NCBI GenBank assembly: GCA_916048095.2
Contig: OU696570.1
Location: 9,601,816-9,665,815 of the forward strand
Source of the DNA: Sacculina carcini
Taxonomy: Eukaryota > Arthropoda > Thecostraca > Sacculinidae
Length of the DNA: 64,000 nt
Direction: 5' to 3'
Numbering within the stretch: the stretch's first letter is position 1; each line of letters begins with the position of its first letter. The notes beneath the pieces are model-generated. The model was not told the origin of the DNA. It ran no database searches and saw only the letters and a list, made by a program, of their open reading frames with translations. Of this stretch, positions 10,551 to 21,670 are shown one piece after another. The position numbers were made by a program, and so were the translations under genes.

Positions 10551-10790
10551 GATTCAATAAACAATAACACCAATAAATATGATTCAATAAACAACAACAA
10601 CAATAAATATGATTCAATAAACAGCAACAACAATAAATATGATTCAATAAACAACAACAACAATAAATATGATTCAATAAACAGCAACAACAATAAATAT
10701 GATTCAATAAACAACAACAACAATAAATATGACTCAATAAACAGCAACAACAATAAATATGATTCAATAAACAACAACAGCCAACACTGA
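10551..10790 (-). repeat. 30-bp minisatellite in the LINE A 3' UTR
   Basis: Eight units of exactly 30 bp start at 10551 and every 30 bases to 10761, each beginning GATTCAATAA (one GACT). The following triplets alternate ACAACAACAA and ACAGCAACAA, which gives a 60-bp higher-order repeat. The frame CCLLNHIYCC on the minus strand is a by-product. Confidence 0.9.
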
Positions 10791-10948
10791 GTAAAAGTAT
10801 AATTTAATAAATAACAACAACCAATAATAAATAGTAATAAATAGAGAGTAAAATAGGAATAAATATAAATAAATAGAAAATAAATAACAATAAGCATGAA
10901 TAAATAACAATAAATATGAATAAATATACAATTAATAAGACTCAACAG

Positions 10949-12274
10949 TCAATTCCGCTCTTTCAGTAGCATTTCATTTACTTTGGCCTTGAATTTGTTC
11001 AAATTGTTCTGCGAGAAAGCCTCCTCCTTCAGCGTGTTCCAAGTAGACACAGTGGCCGGAAGAAAGCAACGTTGGAATTGTTTTGTACGACAACGAATTG
11101 GAGCCATGCACTGGGAATGCTGTTTGGATGTAAACCGTGTGCTTCTTGCTGCCACGAAATCATCAGGAATTGACTTGCTCATCGGATGATGGTCGTTGTG
11201 CTTGATCTTGTACAGCATGCACACGCTGCTGACCTTTCGACGATGGCAAAGATCACCAAGAACCAAGTCACCACAGAGGAACTTGCAAGTTCTAACAACT
11301 CTGTTGATGAGATTGAGGTGACAATCCGCAGCAGAAGACCACACGGGGGCGCAGTACTCCAGAATTGGCAAAATGAAACAGCGAAAACAACTTTTTGAGA
11401 TTGTGCTGCTACCGAACATCCGATATGCCTTTCTTATAATTCCCAGTTTCCGCGATGCCGAACAAACTAGCTTCCGAATGTGACTCTCAAACGTGAGCTT
11501 TGAGTCTACATGAACTCCCAATATTTTGAGCTCATCACACACGTTGAGTTGGGCGTCATTTATGAGGATAGCTCCATGTGAAGGTTGAACGGTACGTGAC
11601 CTAGAAACCAACAAGCATTTAGATTTCGAAGTGTTCAGCATCATATTCCACCTCTCACACCACTTCAGGACGCTGCTGAGATCGTCGTTGACCGTTTGAC
11701 GCACCTGTGGTCTGTCCGAAGGAGATGAAATTACAGCCATCAAGGTGATATCATCAGCATATCCATATACAGGGTTGCGTGTGGTTGTGTACAGGTCAGC
11801 GGTGTAAATGTTGAACAAAATAGGACCCAACACACTTCCCTGCGGGACACCGGACGCAATGCTCTGCCAGCCACTGTATGCTCCATCGATGGCAACACGT
11901 TGTACGCGATTGGATAGAAATTGATGCAAAACACTTAGCAAACGGCCGCCGACTCCAATCTTTCTCAGTTTTTGCAACAAGCCCTGGTGGCTCACACGGT
12001 CAAATGCTGCCGAGAAATCCAACTGCACAATCCAGGCTTCACTGCCTTTGTCTAGCACTTGCTGGAGCTCATGCGTGATAGTAAGCAGAGCGTCAGTCGT
12101 GCTGAGTTTTTTGCGGTATGCAAATCGGTTTTCCGACAGCAGATTGTTGCTCTCCAGGTACTTGGACAGTCTGGAAGATATCAAGTGCTCGAATATTTTG
12201 GACAGAATCGGCGTAATTGATATTGGCCGGTAGTTTGCAACATCAGCTGAATTGGTTCCTTTTGGTATGGGCGT
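10949..12274 (-). CDS. LINE A reverse transcriptase, 5'-truncated but open
   Basis: The frame is open from the truncation point (12274) to a stop at 10949, about 440 codons. The motifs are in order: YRPISI near the start, FAYRKKLSTTDALL, VQLDFSAAFDRVSHQGLL with the first Asp, SGVPQGSVLGPILFNIYT, then VYGYADDITLMA with the intact Y-A-D-D box. DELKILGVHVDSKLTFESHI, PILEYCAPVW and the C-terminal STWNTLKEEAF follow. This is a CR1/Jockey-type RT without RNase H. With an intact active site and no stop it is the best preserved RT here. The missing endonuclease and ORF1 make the copy non-autonomous. Confidence 0.85.
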   Translation of the reverse strand, partial: TPIPKGTNSADVANYRPISITPILSKIFEHLISSRLSKYLESNNLLSENRFAYRKKLSTTDALLTITHELQQVLDKGSEAWIVQLDFSAAFDRVSHQGLLQKLRKIGVGGRLLSVLHQFLSNRVQRVAIDGAYSGWQSIASGVPQGSVLGPILFNIYTADLYTTTRNPVYGYADDITLMAVISSPSDRPQVRQTVNDDLSSVLKWCERWNMMLNTSKSKCLLVSRSRTVQPSHGAILINDAQLNVCDELKILGVHVDSKLTFESHIRKLVCSASRKLGIIRKAYRMFGSSTISKSCFRCFILPILEYCAPVWSSAADCHLNLINRVVRTCKFLCGDLVLGDLCHRRKVSSVCMLYKIKHNDHHPMSKSIPDDFVAARSTRFTSKQHSQCMAPIRCRTKQFQRCFLPATVSTWNTLKEEAFSQNNLNKFKAKVNEMLLKERN

Positions 12275-12275
12275 A

Positions 12276-12413
12276 TATGTTATTAATCGTTATTTTAACT
12301 GTTGAGTTCATTTATGTTGACTGTTTCATTGTGTGCTCACAGTCAGAAACATTCTTTGTGTTAATATGACCGTTCACACGAACGTCGTTTTTGGCACTAC
12401 TCTATTTGCTCGA
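12276..12413. other. Unassigned AT-rich flank of LINE A
   Basis: No gene or repeat was recognised. It could be the rest of the LTR interrupted by LINE A. Confidence 0.3.
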
Positions 12414-13215
12414 AACAAAAAGTGCGCTAAACAAAATAGAGGCGGAGCTAACAGGCGCGCTACGTCCACTGGGATACTAGCGCTGTCTAACGGCGGAAAG
12501 TGTAACTAAGCTAACCTAACCTAACCAACCCAGCATAACCTAAACTACCCAGCCTAACCTAACCTAACAACCAAAAGGCATTTGTCAAAAATAACACTAG
12601 AACAGTGCGCTGATTAGCTTTGATGAATATAACTTTCAAAAAGTAATATTGCAATAATAAATGTTACTTAGGTATAATAATTCTTATTGTTTTGTCGGCG
12701 AGACAAAAATCAAAATAAATAGAAATAATTCAAAAATATTGAAAATTGCACACTAGAAGAGCCTTAATCATCTTTGAAAAATTGTTCTTTGTCGAACATC
12801 GGAATCCCAGTACATAAAATCGAGCTAAACCAACATATTTCTAATTCGAAGTGAGGCAATGAATGTCTAAGGTTTTATTAACACTTCAATTAAATTAATA
12901 AACATATATTTCTATATTACAGACTGTCTAAAACACGCCAAAGAGCCTTATAAATCATGTTTAGAAAAAGGCTCGAACGATCATCTCAAAACGACAAGAA
13001 CAATCTAGGCTACTTTACGCCTTCAAATTCACTAAATTCTAAGCAACGCGTAGAGAAATTGAAGCGTTGCACTCATTGTCTGCAATGACGGCTCACAAAT
13101 TTCTTGCCGCACTGAGCGGAGCCCCATCACTCTCGGCGCGCCTGGGCTAATCCGGTGGGCGGAGCCTATTTAGCTTACGTTGAATTAACGGTTTAGCGCA
13201 AAATGGTGGGTCCCG
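12414..13215. mobile_element. Possible DNA-transposon relic with degenerate inverted ends
   Basis: The left end (TGCGCTAAAC, AAATAG, CAGGCGCGC) and the reverse complement of the right end share these blocks in the same order, so they may be degenerate terminal repeats of an 800-bp element. The right end (13144-13215) recurs at 35152-35223. The 18-mer ACTGAGCGGAGCCCCATC (13114-13131) recurs at 26378-26396, where it encodes the first transposase residues of E1. The interior is AT-rich without frames. Confidence 0.35.
12505..12570. repeat. Short interstitial CCTAA-type repeats
   Basis: Irregular (TAACC)n and CCTAA units, the arthropod telomere motif TTAGG on the other strand, in a 65-bp patch. 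The patch is too short and imperfect to be a telomere. Similar short runs lie near 31240 and 56505. Confidence 0.6.
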
Positions 13216-15118
13216 TCGTTTTTTTATCAGAGTCCATTTATAATTTCGGCTTATCAATTCTACTCTTTGCTCACTCAAAAAGAATGATACACTACTTTCA
13301 AATATTCCAAAAAGCCATTTTCCTCTATGTTTTCCTATCTCCTCAAATTCAATTTCGGCCTTCGTACCAATTTCTCCCTATAAAACATATCGCTTTCTCC
13401 TCAAACTCCACAACAAAAGAAGCTCCTCGTATCCTATTATTTTTTCCGCTCTCTCTGATTCGATCCTCCTCCTTGCTCCTATCCTCACCCATATGGTTAT
13501 TTCCTCCTTTATTCATGGGTAATTTATAGCTTCTCAGCAGGCTATAATCACACTCATCCTGAAGAAGCCTAATATTGATCCTGCCATCCCCTCCAACTAT
13601 CGTCCTATATCTATGCTTACGCTTCCTTCTAAGCTTCCTTCCTACCGCACACGCTATCCTTGAACAACTTCGTCACTTCAAACTATGTTCAAACTATGTC
13701 AAATCATTCCACTGAAACTCTTCTTATTCGCCTCATTAATGGCATTTTTTCCAGCTTTTCCTTCGGCAAATCTGTTCTGCTAATATCAATAGATTTTGCA
13801 TCTGCTTTTTATCTTTTCAATCATTACATTCTCTGTGAAGATCTCCCCTATATCGGCCTATCTTCTTCAGATCTTTCTCTTGTGTCTTCCTACCTTCATA
13901 AACGTTCCTTTTCTGTCCACTGTAATTCCCGGATGTCTGTCAATGTTCTGTTGACTTCTGGCGTCCCACATGGTTCTCTCCTGGGACCACTATTTTTCAG
14001 CCTCTACGTCTCGTACCTTTGTTCTATCCTCAGAGAATACCCTATTTCCTTTCGCATCAATTCTGCCGATGTACAAATTTACTTTTCCCTATCATTACAT
14101 AATTCTACTATGGTATCTAAACATCTTTCCCATATTTCGTCATGGGCTGCCCCAGATCACGACAAAACAGTCTACTTAACTTTTCATCCTCCAAGGATAA
14201 TTCCTGCCACTGTCTCCTTGCCTCTAGCTTCTCAAATTCGCAATCTTGGAATCACATTTGATCCGACAATATCATTTTCTCAACACTTTTCTCAACTCAC
14301 TCGCTCTTGCCGCTTCATTCTCCGAAATTTGTATCCCATACGCTCTCTTTTGGAGGAACCCTCGGCTGTTCTTCTCGTCAATTCTTACATCTTTACTCGC
14401 CTATATTACTGTAACTCCTTGTTTTTCACCTTCCTCTCAAAAGTATCCGTCATATACAATCCATTATCAACCTTGCCTGTCGCTTCGTTCTTAAACTTCC
14501 ACCTAAACACCCACTTCAGCTCACCTCCACCGCCTTGGTTGGCTCACTGCTCATTTCCGAATTCGCTTCAAAATTTGTTGTTTGGTGTACAAAATCGTTC
14601 TCTGCCCTTCACCCCCGTCCTATATATGATCATTGCTTATGGTTCAAGAGAATCCTTCGCGTCGCCATCCTACTCCTCTAATCTGCCCTCTGCGTTGAAC
14701 CAGGCCACTTGGTCTGCGAAATCATTCCTTTTTTCTGCACCCCGCATATATAATTCACTTCCTCCACGCCCCCTCCGAATGAAATCCTACTCATCTTTCT
14801 CCTCTGAACTCCACAAACATTTCCTAGCTCTGGCCTCAGTGTCTTCATAAGTTTACTTGTTTGCAATGATATGATCTATTGAGTTTTCCTATTGATATTA
14901 ATTTGATTTATTTTTTAATTGAATGATTTATATCTCTTTTGCACATTTCGTTACATAATCCTACATGTTTGTGTTTCTGTTCTAAGCTGCATGTTTATAC
15001 TTTACCCAATTTGCGTAGTCGACCCAATTTTTCCACTTGCTCTAGTCGTATTTTGCCTGTCGCGCACTTGTAATTATTTTGTGCGCTATATTAAATAAAT
15101 GTTTGTTGTTGTTGTTGA
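13203..15118 (+). mobile_element. LINE B copy 1, 5'-truncated
   Basis: A pyrimidine-rich plus-strand LINE. A broken frame (13203-13660) precedes the RT frame 13660-14850. The 3' UTR ends with the GCGCAC...GTGCGC stem-loop at 15060-15088, then TATATTAAATAAATGTT and a (GTT)n tail to 15118. The same 3' end recurs in at least ten places in the window. Confidence 0.8.
13660..14850 (+). pseudogene. LINE B copy 1 reverse transcriptase, active site lost
   Basis: A 396-codon open frame. It has ISIDFASAFYLFNHYIL with the first Asp, then LTSGVPHGSLLGPLFFSLYV. The catalytic box reads INSADVQIY, where sister copies (44298-44729, 48074-48778) read IYADDIQIY, so Y-A-D-D has become N-S-A-D. IRNLGITFDPTISFSQHF and SCRFILRNLYPIRSLL follow, and the C-terminal signature ATWSAKSFLFSAPRIYNSLP. 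These are CR1/L2-type features with no RNase H. The frame is long but cannot encode an active RT. Confidence 0.85.
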
Positions 15119-15595
15119 TTGATTCCGAAGTCCAAGGTGAGGCTATTACCGGCATTTATTCCTACATTTATTATCGTATATATATAATAAACAGCTATAA
15201 ACCAGTTTACTCAAATGAATTACTTAAAAATATTGATCTGTATAAAAAATACACCATTTACAACATAAATTTATCACAAAAGCAGCTTAACACGCATATT
15301 AATACGTGTATTCGTGTTAGGTACGTGTACGAATACGTGTATGAATACGAATACGAATACGTGTACGAATAAGTGTATGAGTTTCAACAAAAATCACTTG
15401 AGAAATTGCAAAAAGTGCTTCATTCAGACATTTACGCCGAGACAAAGAAAGAAATGGAGTGTCATTTTAGTTTCAAGTTATTTGCCAAATTTGCATGCGT
15501 ATCAACTAGGTTGTTTTTTTCGGTTTTCACTGAAAGCCAATTCGAGCTGTGCACAATTTAGATTCGAGAGTTCACTGATATTGTAAAAAAATCAC
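15119..15595. other. Unassigned AT-rich stretch, possibly intronic
   Basis: No element was recognised, apart from a short tandem of GAATAC/GTGTAC hexamers at 15303-15380. It lies 3' of the candidate exon 15596-15821 on the minus strand and may be its intron. Confidence 0.35.
15303..15380. repeat. Hexamer repeat (GAATAC/GTGTAC)n
   Basis: Alternating GTGTAC and GAATAC/GAATAA units over about 78 bp. The frames YVYEYEYE and NTNTNT across it are by-products. Confidence 0.7.
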
Positions 15596-15821
15596 CTTGA
15601 AGTGGCGGTATTTAAGTAGTTGGTCGTAAAACGTTCTGCGCCAATTTTGCCGCTGACAAACGCTGTCATGTTGTCGATAAATGGCTTTCAACGGAAAGCT
15701 GCCAAAATGCACCGTCTGAAAGCGGCATTTGATGAGGGCTTTCTCAGAAGCTCGATGATTGAAGAATGAAACACACTTCATGTCCTTCAGTACAATGCGA
15801 CCGGAATGTTCAAGGTCATCT
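15596..15821 (-). CDS. Candidate internal exon of a host gene, product not recognised
   Basis: On the minus strand ATTAATATTTGCAG is a good splice acceptor, followed by 226 bases open in one frame and then CTTCAAG|GTGATT as donor. The exon holds one leading base plus 75 full codons and ends in phase 0. The protein starts DDLEHSGRIVLKDMKCVSFF and ends WRRTFYDQLLKYRHFK. It contains KALIKCRFQTVHFG and a balanced amino-acid mix unlike the repeats around it. Stops lie near both splice sites in the intron frames. I do not recognise the family. The 'IKCRFQT' piece recalls PTEN/tensin C2 strands, but too weakly to call. It lies between two LINE B copies. Confidence 0.45.
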
Positions 15822-16064
15822 CTGCAAATATTAATCACAAGTAAACCAATAGAGAGTCTCCCGACAATGTTATATAGCTTCTTAAAATTGTCCACACATT
15901 AGATTGATCAAGATCATCTGGCATTAACCACAGATTTTCTGTAGAAAATTTTCTCAGAAATCATAGATATGTGCCAAGCTACGATATTTCGGTGCAAATG
16001 GAATCATAATTCCTTTGTTCTTTATGAGGTTGTCCTTATTGATCCCAAGCTAATCTGACTTACT

Positions 16065-16860
16065 TTGAAAAAACACGTACGTACACACGCCGTCATTACA
16101 CCCACACACCCACATACACCCATACATCCACCCACACCCACATACACACTCATATACACCATATATCCTATCATCCCTCGAATACACTATCGTCTATGTT
16201 GTCTTATTTACAAACTTCTCCATGATCCTCATCAACCTTCCTACCTCTCTGATCTTCTCACTCCCACTACTTCTTTTTCTTCTCGCCGCCACCTTCTTCA
16301 CTGTCCTCGTGCCACCAATGAGTCTCCCTGGTCCTCAAAATCACTGTTCTTATTTGGTCCTCGCCTCTATAACTCTCTTCCTACTCACATCACAGCATCT
16401 TCTTCCCTCAACTCATTTAATCATCAGCTTCGTCAATATCTATTTGACCTCTCTCTTTTACTCTGTCTCTCACTCACTTACTCCATTCGCCACTTTGTAA
16501 ATACTAATGCGTTTATATTGTGTTCAATTTTTTGACTCGTTCATTATTGCTGGCTTGTTCTGTTCCCGATGCACAGTCAATTCATATATTTTATATTTGT
16601 ATCTTTCTAGTCTTACTGGTTTATTCTTTATCCTGCGTGTCTGATCGTCTGATTCTGATTTCGCGTGATTTGTTTTCCCATTCTTACTTATGGTGCCCCA
16701 TGTGTATGTGTATGTTTTGCTTATGTATGTGTGTGTGTGTGTTCCTATGTGTGCATTATGTGTTCACATGTTTATCTCCATCGTTGTTCGCCTTTTTAAT
16801 TTTGTCGCGCTTCTGTGCATATTAGCGCTATATCAAATACATTGATTCATTGATTGATAT
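16065..16860 (+). mobile_element. LINE B copy 2, 3' third only
   Basis: The frame 16065-16535 begins in a CA-rich run and continues with PIIPRIHYRLCCLIYKLLHD, then ESPWSSKSLFLFGPRLYNSL, the C-terminal RT-linked region of family B. The 3' UTR is TG-rich (16700-16760). The 3' end carries GCGC...GCGC, then TATATCAAATACATTGATT. The tail is (GATT)n-like rather than (GTT)n. Confidence 0.8.
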
Positions 16861-16919
16861 AGACTCACATGTCCTCATCATGTTGCCATATTCATATACA
16901 AAACTTTATCTTCGGAATC

Positions 16920-17275
16920 TCACTGTAACTTGCAACAATATACAGAAGCAAAGATGGACCCAGTAATTTTGATTGGAGTTGGGAAATTTTCAATTATATA
17001 TGCGTAATAAAGACTAATATTGAATATAATAATAACGCATTTAAACAGCAACCATCCAGCAGTATTGGAAAGGCTAATGTTCCCGGGAATTATGCATGGA
17101 CAAAGCCTCAAGGCCCCGTCTGGCACACCGCAGGTCCGGTCGCCACAAGGGTCCGGTAGCCACCGCCAGCGCAGAAAGTGCTCGGCTGCGCGCACATGAA
17201 ACCCGACCTGTGGCCATTGGGCTATCCCTTTAAGAAACGAACCCAACCGTTTCACATCTCCAGGGAATATTTAAT
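16920..17275 (-). mobile_element. SINE-1 copy, head truncated
   Basis: Homologous to 43085-43435. Shared blocks are GCAAAGCCTCA.GGCCCCG, CTGGCACACCGCAGGTCCGG and GAAACGAACCCAACCGTTTC. The tRNA-like head with its B box, present in the other copy, is missing here beyond CAGGGAAT (17270). Confidence 0.65.
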
Positions 17276-17294
17276 ATGCGTAAATGAAAATTTG

Positions 17295-18525
17295 TCACAT
17301 ATATAAAATATATAATAGAAATCTGTCTGTGTATCTGTATGTGTGTGTGTGTCTGTCTGTCCCACCCTCTTTGGTCCATTTTCTGCAAGCTGCTACTTAG
17401 TAACCACTTGGTGTACCCGCTAACGATTTATATCATTACGTTGAAAATTTTCTTGTATACACGATAGGTTAAATTTTAAATTAAAAAAATTAAACCAAAA
17501 AAAGTTATAGCGGTGAAAAGACTGAATGAACCCTGAAAATGCGAAAAGTTTGGTCAATATTCTACCATCAGGTCCTCATAAACCATAAATGGTACAGCTA
17601 TACAGATTACACCACTGTGTAGAGAATGTTCTGTTCTACAAGATAAGATATATTTCATATCCAAGAAATAAATATAAAATTTGTAAAAATGACAAAATTT
17701 CAATATACATTCAAAATATTATTTAAACTCCACGCGTCCGATTTTCTGTACTATTTTCTCAAAAAACTCACTAACTAAATATCACACGTCTAAGTAAATA
17801 ATACTATCATGCTGGGAAATTTGTTTTCTACAGCACCGTATAACATTTAATTTTCCAGAGTGTATTAAAAAAGTTACGGCGGTGTGAAGTCAAAATGACA
17901 AAGTCAAAAAGGCAAAATTAGCACCGAAAAACGTGAATGTTTTGGTCAATATTTTCGTCAATACTCCTCATAAACCAGAAATGGCACAGCTATACAAATT
18001 ATACCACTGTTTAGAACATATTATGTTCTACAAAATATGATATATTTCATACCCAGAAATTTCACCCAAAATGTGTAAAATTGGCAAAGGTGTAATCTAC
18101 GTCGAAAATTTTCTTGAACACGGTGCGACTAAAATTAATTCATTTTTCCACCTAAATCTCATAAAGTATTTGTCACACATTAAAATAAATTATACCATCG
18201 TGCTGGAAATTTTGTTTTCTACAATGCGCTATAATTTTTAATTTTCCAAAGTGTATCTGAAGGAAGTTACGGCGGTGTAAAGTTAAAAGGACATATTGCC
18301 ATTTTGACAGCTATTATGCGCACTTGCGATTACACAGGAATATACACCGATTAAATTTCACTGAAGCCCAATCACAATTAAGAATGCATCATATTAGCTC
18401 CAAGCATGGATGGTGTGGTTTTATTGCGTACAATTTAATCAATGCTACACTATACTGAATAGAAAGTCTTTATTGTCCTCAATATTTACACATGAATTGT
18501 TCCGCACGACGGGCGGGTAAAATGC
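17295..18525 (+). mobile_element. Helitron-like non-autonomous element
   Basis: The 5' end TCACATATATAAAATATATA followed by CTGTCTGTGTATCTG and TCTGTCTGTCCCACC is typical of animal Helitron 5' ends. The 3' end has the GC-rich hairpin CCGCACGACGGGCGGG (18502-18517) followed by AATGCTAC, one base from the canonical CTAG. The interior is two diverged tandem units of about 390 bp (17500-17890 and 17890-18280). They share TTTGGTCAATATT, CATAAACCA.AAATGG and TTACGGCGGTG. No Rep/helicase frame is present. The same 3' end recurs at 35590-36776. Confidence 0.5.
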
Positions 18526-18624
18526 TACTGGGAACAAAATAAACTACTTAATTTTACTGTGTAATTTAATTGGTTTAATTTCAAGTTACTTACGCTTAAG
18601 TTGCTGTGGTATATTGCTGAGCTA

Positions 18625-19075
<451 letters not shown>

Positions 19076-19138
19076 CACATTAATTTTGTGTTGCGACAGT
19101 TGCATAAGGATATGGGTTGTAATATCATGCAATGCCAA

Positions 19139-19556
19139 TGTGGTAAATGAGTGATGGTGGTCGTGAGGCAGCGTTGGCGTTTATGCGCGTGCGTTCGTCC
19201 TTGAAACGGGCGCGTATGAGTGATAGCAGAGCGAGCGGTGTAAAGAGCGTTTTTTGTTGCAACGGGTGTCATGCGTCATGCGGTACGTTGCCATGGTGAC
19301 GATGGTGCCGTGCGCACGAGCGTATTGCGTATGTATGTGTGTCTGTAGTTTGGCGAGCGACTGGATGAGGCAGTATGAGTTGGGGGAGCGAGGCGTTGCG
19401 TGTGGTGCTGTTTGCGAGAAGTGTTGTGTCGCGAGTAGTGTTGTATTGTGAATAGTGTGCGTGCGAGTAGTGTGCCTTGCGTGTAGTGCTTTGTTGTACC
19501 GTTATTCGTGTCATATAATTTTTCGCGTATCGTCCCGAATATATTCATCTGCCACA
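19139..19556 (+). repeat. 5' LTR
   Basis: 418 bp, TGTGGTAAATGA to CTGCCACA. It matches the 3' LTR along its length but has only one GTGCGTGCGAGTA unit (near 19458), where the 3' LTR has four. No tRNA-complementary primer site starting TGG directly follows. The nearest TGG is 18 bases away. Confidence 0.9.
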
Positions 19557-19572
19557 AGCTATTTCGGCTATC

Positions 19573-20283
19573 ATGGCAAGTCGGAATATCTAAGAAGGAA
19601 TTGTCAGCGGGAATTCGTCTCTGGATATCCGACTCATCCCAGAATATGACGGCAAGGGCGACCCGTCATGATGACTAGGCAAAGTCAGAAAGATGTGTAG
19701 ACTGAGAGGTGTCAATGGCGTAGCGACAGTGGTCATGATGAGATTGACTGGAAACGCTTATGCCGTTGTTGACCGTCTCAGTTACGAGGACCAGTTGAAC
19801 GTGGACAAAATGTGTTCTGCATTGCAGCGAGCCTTCGGTCGTGATCCGTACACATCATTGGACCGATTTGTAGAGCGAAAACTCAGGGATGACGAAGTTG
19901 TCGACGTTTTTGCATCAGATTTGGAGAAATTGGGTGCCAGTTGCGGAATCACTGGAAATCTTACGTTGACGTGTGCGTTTCGCAGAGGCCTACCGGTCAG
20001 AGTGCGGGAGGTTTTAAGAGCCAAGGACGTCATCGAGAGAGCCTGTACTATTTTGTCGGACTTGGATAGCGCAAGCACCACCTCCGTATCAGATTATTCG
20101 TTTGGAGCGACCCTGAAATGCTTACAGTGTGGACGCGCAGGCCACATATCGAGGAATTGTAAGTCTAGGAAACCGGTTGAAATCGTATGCTATCGTTGCG
20201 GTGAAAAAGGACACGTTCAGGCGGTATGTACGTTAAACGAGAAGGAGAGGCGGTGTGCGCCACCCTCCTCTCCAACTCAGTGA
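19573..20283 (+). pseudogene. Gag of the LTR element, two CCHC knuckles
   Basis: A Met codon at 19573 opens a frame that stays in phase to 20283 but holds three stops (TAA near 19591, TGA TGA near 19669). Beyond them 197 codons are open. Residues near the end carry CLQCGRAGHISRNC and CYRCGEKGHVQAVC, both C-x2-C-x4-H-x4-C. Upstream come LTGNAYAVVDRLSYEDQ and LQRAFGRDPYTSLDRF, a gypsy-type capsid region. Gag would package the RNA. The pol frame overlaps the gag end by 58 bases in the -1 phase, which suggests frameshift expression in the live ancestor. I see no canonical slippery heptamer. Confidence 0.85.
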
Positions 20284-21167
20284 ACCAGGCGCTAGTGACC
20301 GTGGTTGCCAAAGCGAATGATGTGTCATGTCGCGTACTAGTTGACACCGGGTGCACGAGAAGTTTGGTGCACAAATCATTGTGTGAAACCGAAATCATGC
20401 AGATGATAAATGATGTGTACGCCATGAACGGTGGAATGATCCGATGCGTGGGGCAGAGCAACATCGTGTTGGATGTAGACGGAAAGGCAGTTGAGCTCAC
20501 TGCCATTGTTGTCGCAGACCCGTTGTTTGGTCACCAATTTGTGCTCGGATTGCACGCGTTGGCTCTGCTCGGAGGCCTGTTTTTGTCAGCCAAATTGGAG
20601 TCGACGTCTGGTGAAGCATGCGGGGTCCTTTCTGAGCCACTCGAAGAGAATATTCCCGATGCCCAGAGATGCAGCGAACTCAAGGTCGAGGGAAACGATT
20701 TTTCAGCGGAATTTCATCCTTCGCTGTGCCGATGGACGGCTCGCTGGAAGTGGTATGGTGAACCTCCTGACCTCCCAAATAAAACAGCAGAGTACCCGAT
20801 GAAATGTGACGTTCGGTCATGCTACGAAGACGAGGTGAGGTCGTGGATTGAAGAGGGTTGGTTGGTGGAACACAGCGTTGGTAAGCATGGCAATGCTAGA
20901 GGACTCATACCCCTAATGGCTGTAGTACAGGCGAATAAATCGAAAGTGAGGCCTGTGCTCGATTTACGGCAGATGAATCAGCACATCACATCCTATACAG
21001 CCGAGTCAGACGTGTGTGCACGAAAGCTGCGTGAGTGGCGGAGGTGTGGCGACAATGTGGCCCTGCTCGACTTGAAGAAGGCGTATCTTCAGATACACAT
21101 CGATCCGAGCCTGTGGAAGTTCCAGACGGTGATTTTTGGGGGAAGAGGTACTGTCTCACGCGCCTAG
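20226..21167 (+). pseudogene. Pol part 1, protease and RT fingers
   Basis: 313 open codons. The protease site is CRVLVDTGCTRSLVH (D-T-G). GLHALALLGG comes near its end. The RT part has KVRPVLDLRQMNQHITSY and NVALLDLKKAYLQIHIDP with the first catalytic Asp. The frame then fails at GTGATTTTTGGGGGAAGAGG near 21140, where a one-base change in the G run shifts the reading into the 21035-21670 frame. The match to standard gypsy RT is moderate. It resembles a divergent gypsy lineage more than BEL/Pao. Confidence 0.8.
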
Positions 21168-21670
21168 GTTACGGGCTGAACGTGGCGCCAACTATATTAA
21201 AGTCTGTGGTGCAATGTGTACTTGAACAAGACAAGAAAGTCAAAGAGGCGGTCTCAGTGTATGCTGATGACATATTGGTGAATGAGAGTGTGCTCAAGGC
21301 TCATCGTGTAGCCGATCACTTCCGACGCTACGGCCTAGAGTGCAAAGGTGAAAATCGAGCAGAAGGCGGCATGCGAGTTCTGGGACTTCGATTGAGGAAA
21401 GAACATGGGGAACTGAGGTGGTGCAGAGACAACAGAATATCAGAACCACCGGTGCCATTAACCCGTCCCAGTCTGTTCTCCTTCTGTCGTCGAGTAGTTG
21501 AGCATCTCCCAGTCTGCGGATGGATGCGTCCAGCAGTGTCGTTCTTGAAACGTGTGACCAACGAATCATCCAATGGATGGGATGATATCATCGATAACGC
21601 TAGACTCTCCTCGCTGGTGAGCGACTTGGCAGGCCTCATTGAGGATAACGATCCGGCTCGAGGTGTCTGA
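21035..21670 (+). pseudogene. Pol part 2, RT palm and thumb
   Basis: In this phase, from about 21145, RYCLTRLGYGLNVAP is followed by AVSVYADDILVNE, the RT active site with both Asp present. GGMRVLGLRLRKEHGEL and the linker FCRRVVEHLPVCGWMRP follow. The codons before 21145 are out-of-phase shadow of part 1. A stop at 21668-21670 and a change to the next -1 phase separate it from RNase H. Confidence 0.8.

Larger units (their letters stand above)
10126..12275 (-). mobile_element. LINE A copy 1, 5'-truncated, RT intact
   Basis: The minus-strand element starts (5'-truncated) at 12275 with the 'PIPKG..ad..NYRPIS' region of the RT. It carries an open frame to 10949, an 820-bp 3' UTR with a 30-bp minisatellite, the conserved three-stem 3' end (10146-10225) and a (TTA)n tail at 10126-10145. 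Copies 2 (40806-43047) and 3 (51885-52680) are homologous. No clear target duplication is seen. Confidence 0.85.

Noticed and set aside
10551..10790. CRISPR-like regular repeats
   Set aside because: The units are contiguous with no unique spacers, AT-rich and inside a LINE UTR of a eukaryotic genome.
10483..10945. Repeated CCLLNHIYC protein frame
   Set aside because: It is the translation of the 30-bp minisatellite in the LINE A 3' UTR, not a gene.
12276..12300. Target duplication of LINE A copy 1
   Set aside because: TATATGTTATT and ATTATATT around the ends are similar only because both are AT-rich; no exact repeat.
12505..12570. Telomere or chromosome end
   Set aside because: Only short, irregular CCTAA units, with ordinary repeat DNA on both sides.
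20226..20283. Canonical -1 slippery heptamer at the gag-pol overlap
   Set aside because: The overlap fits a -1 shift, but no X XXY YYZ heptamer is present in the right phase.
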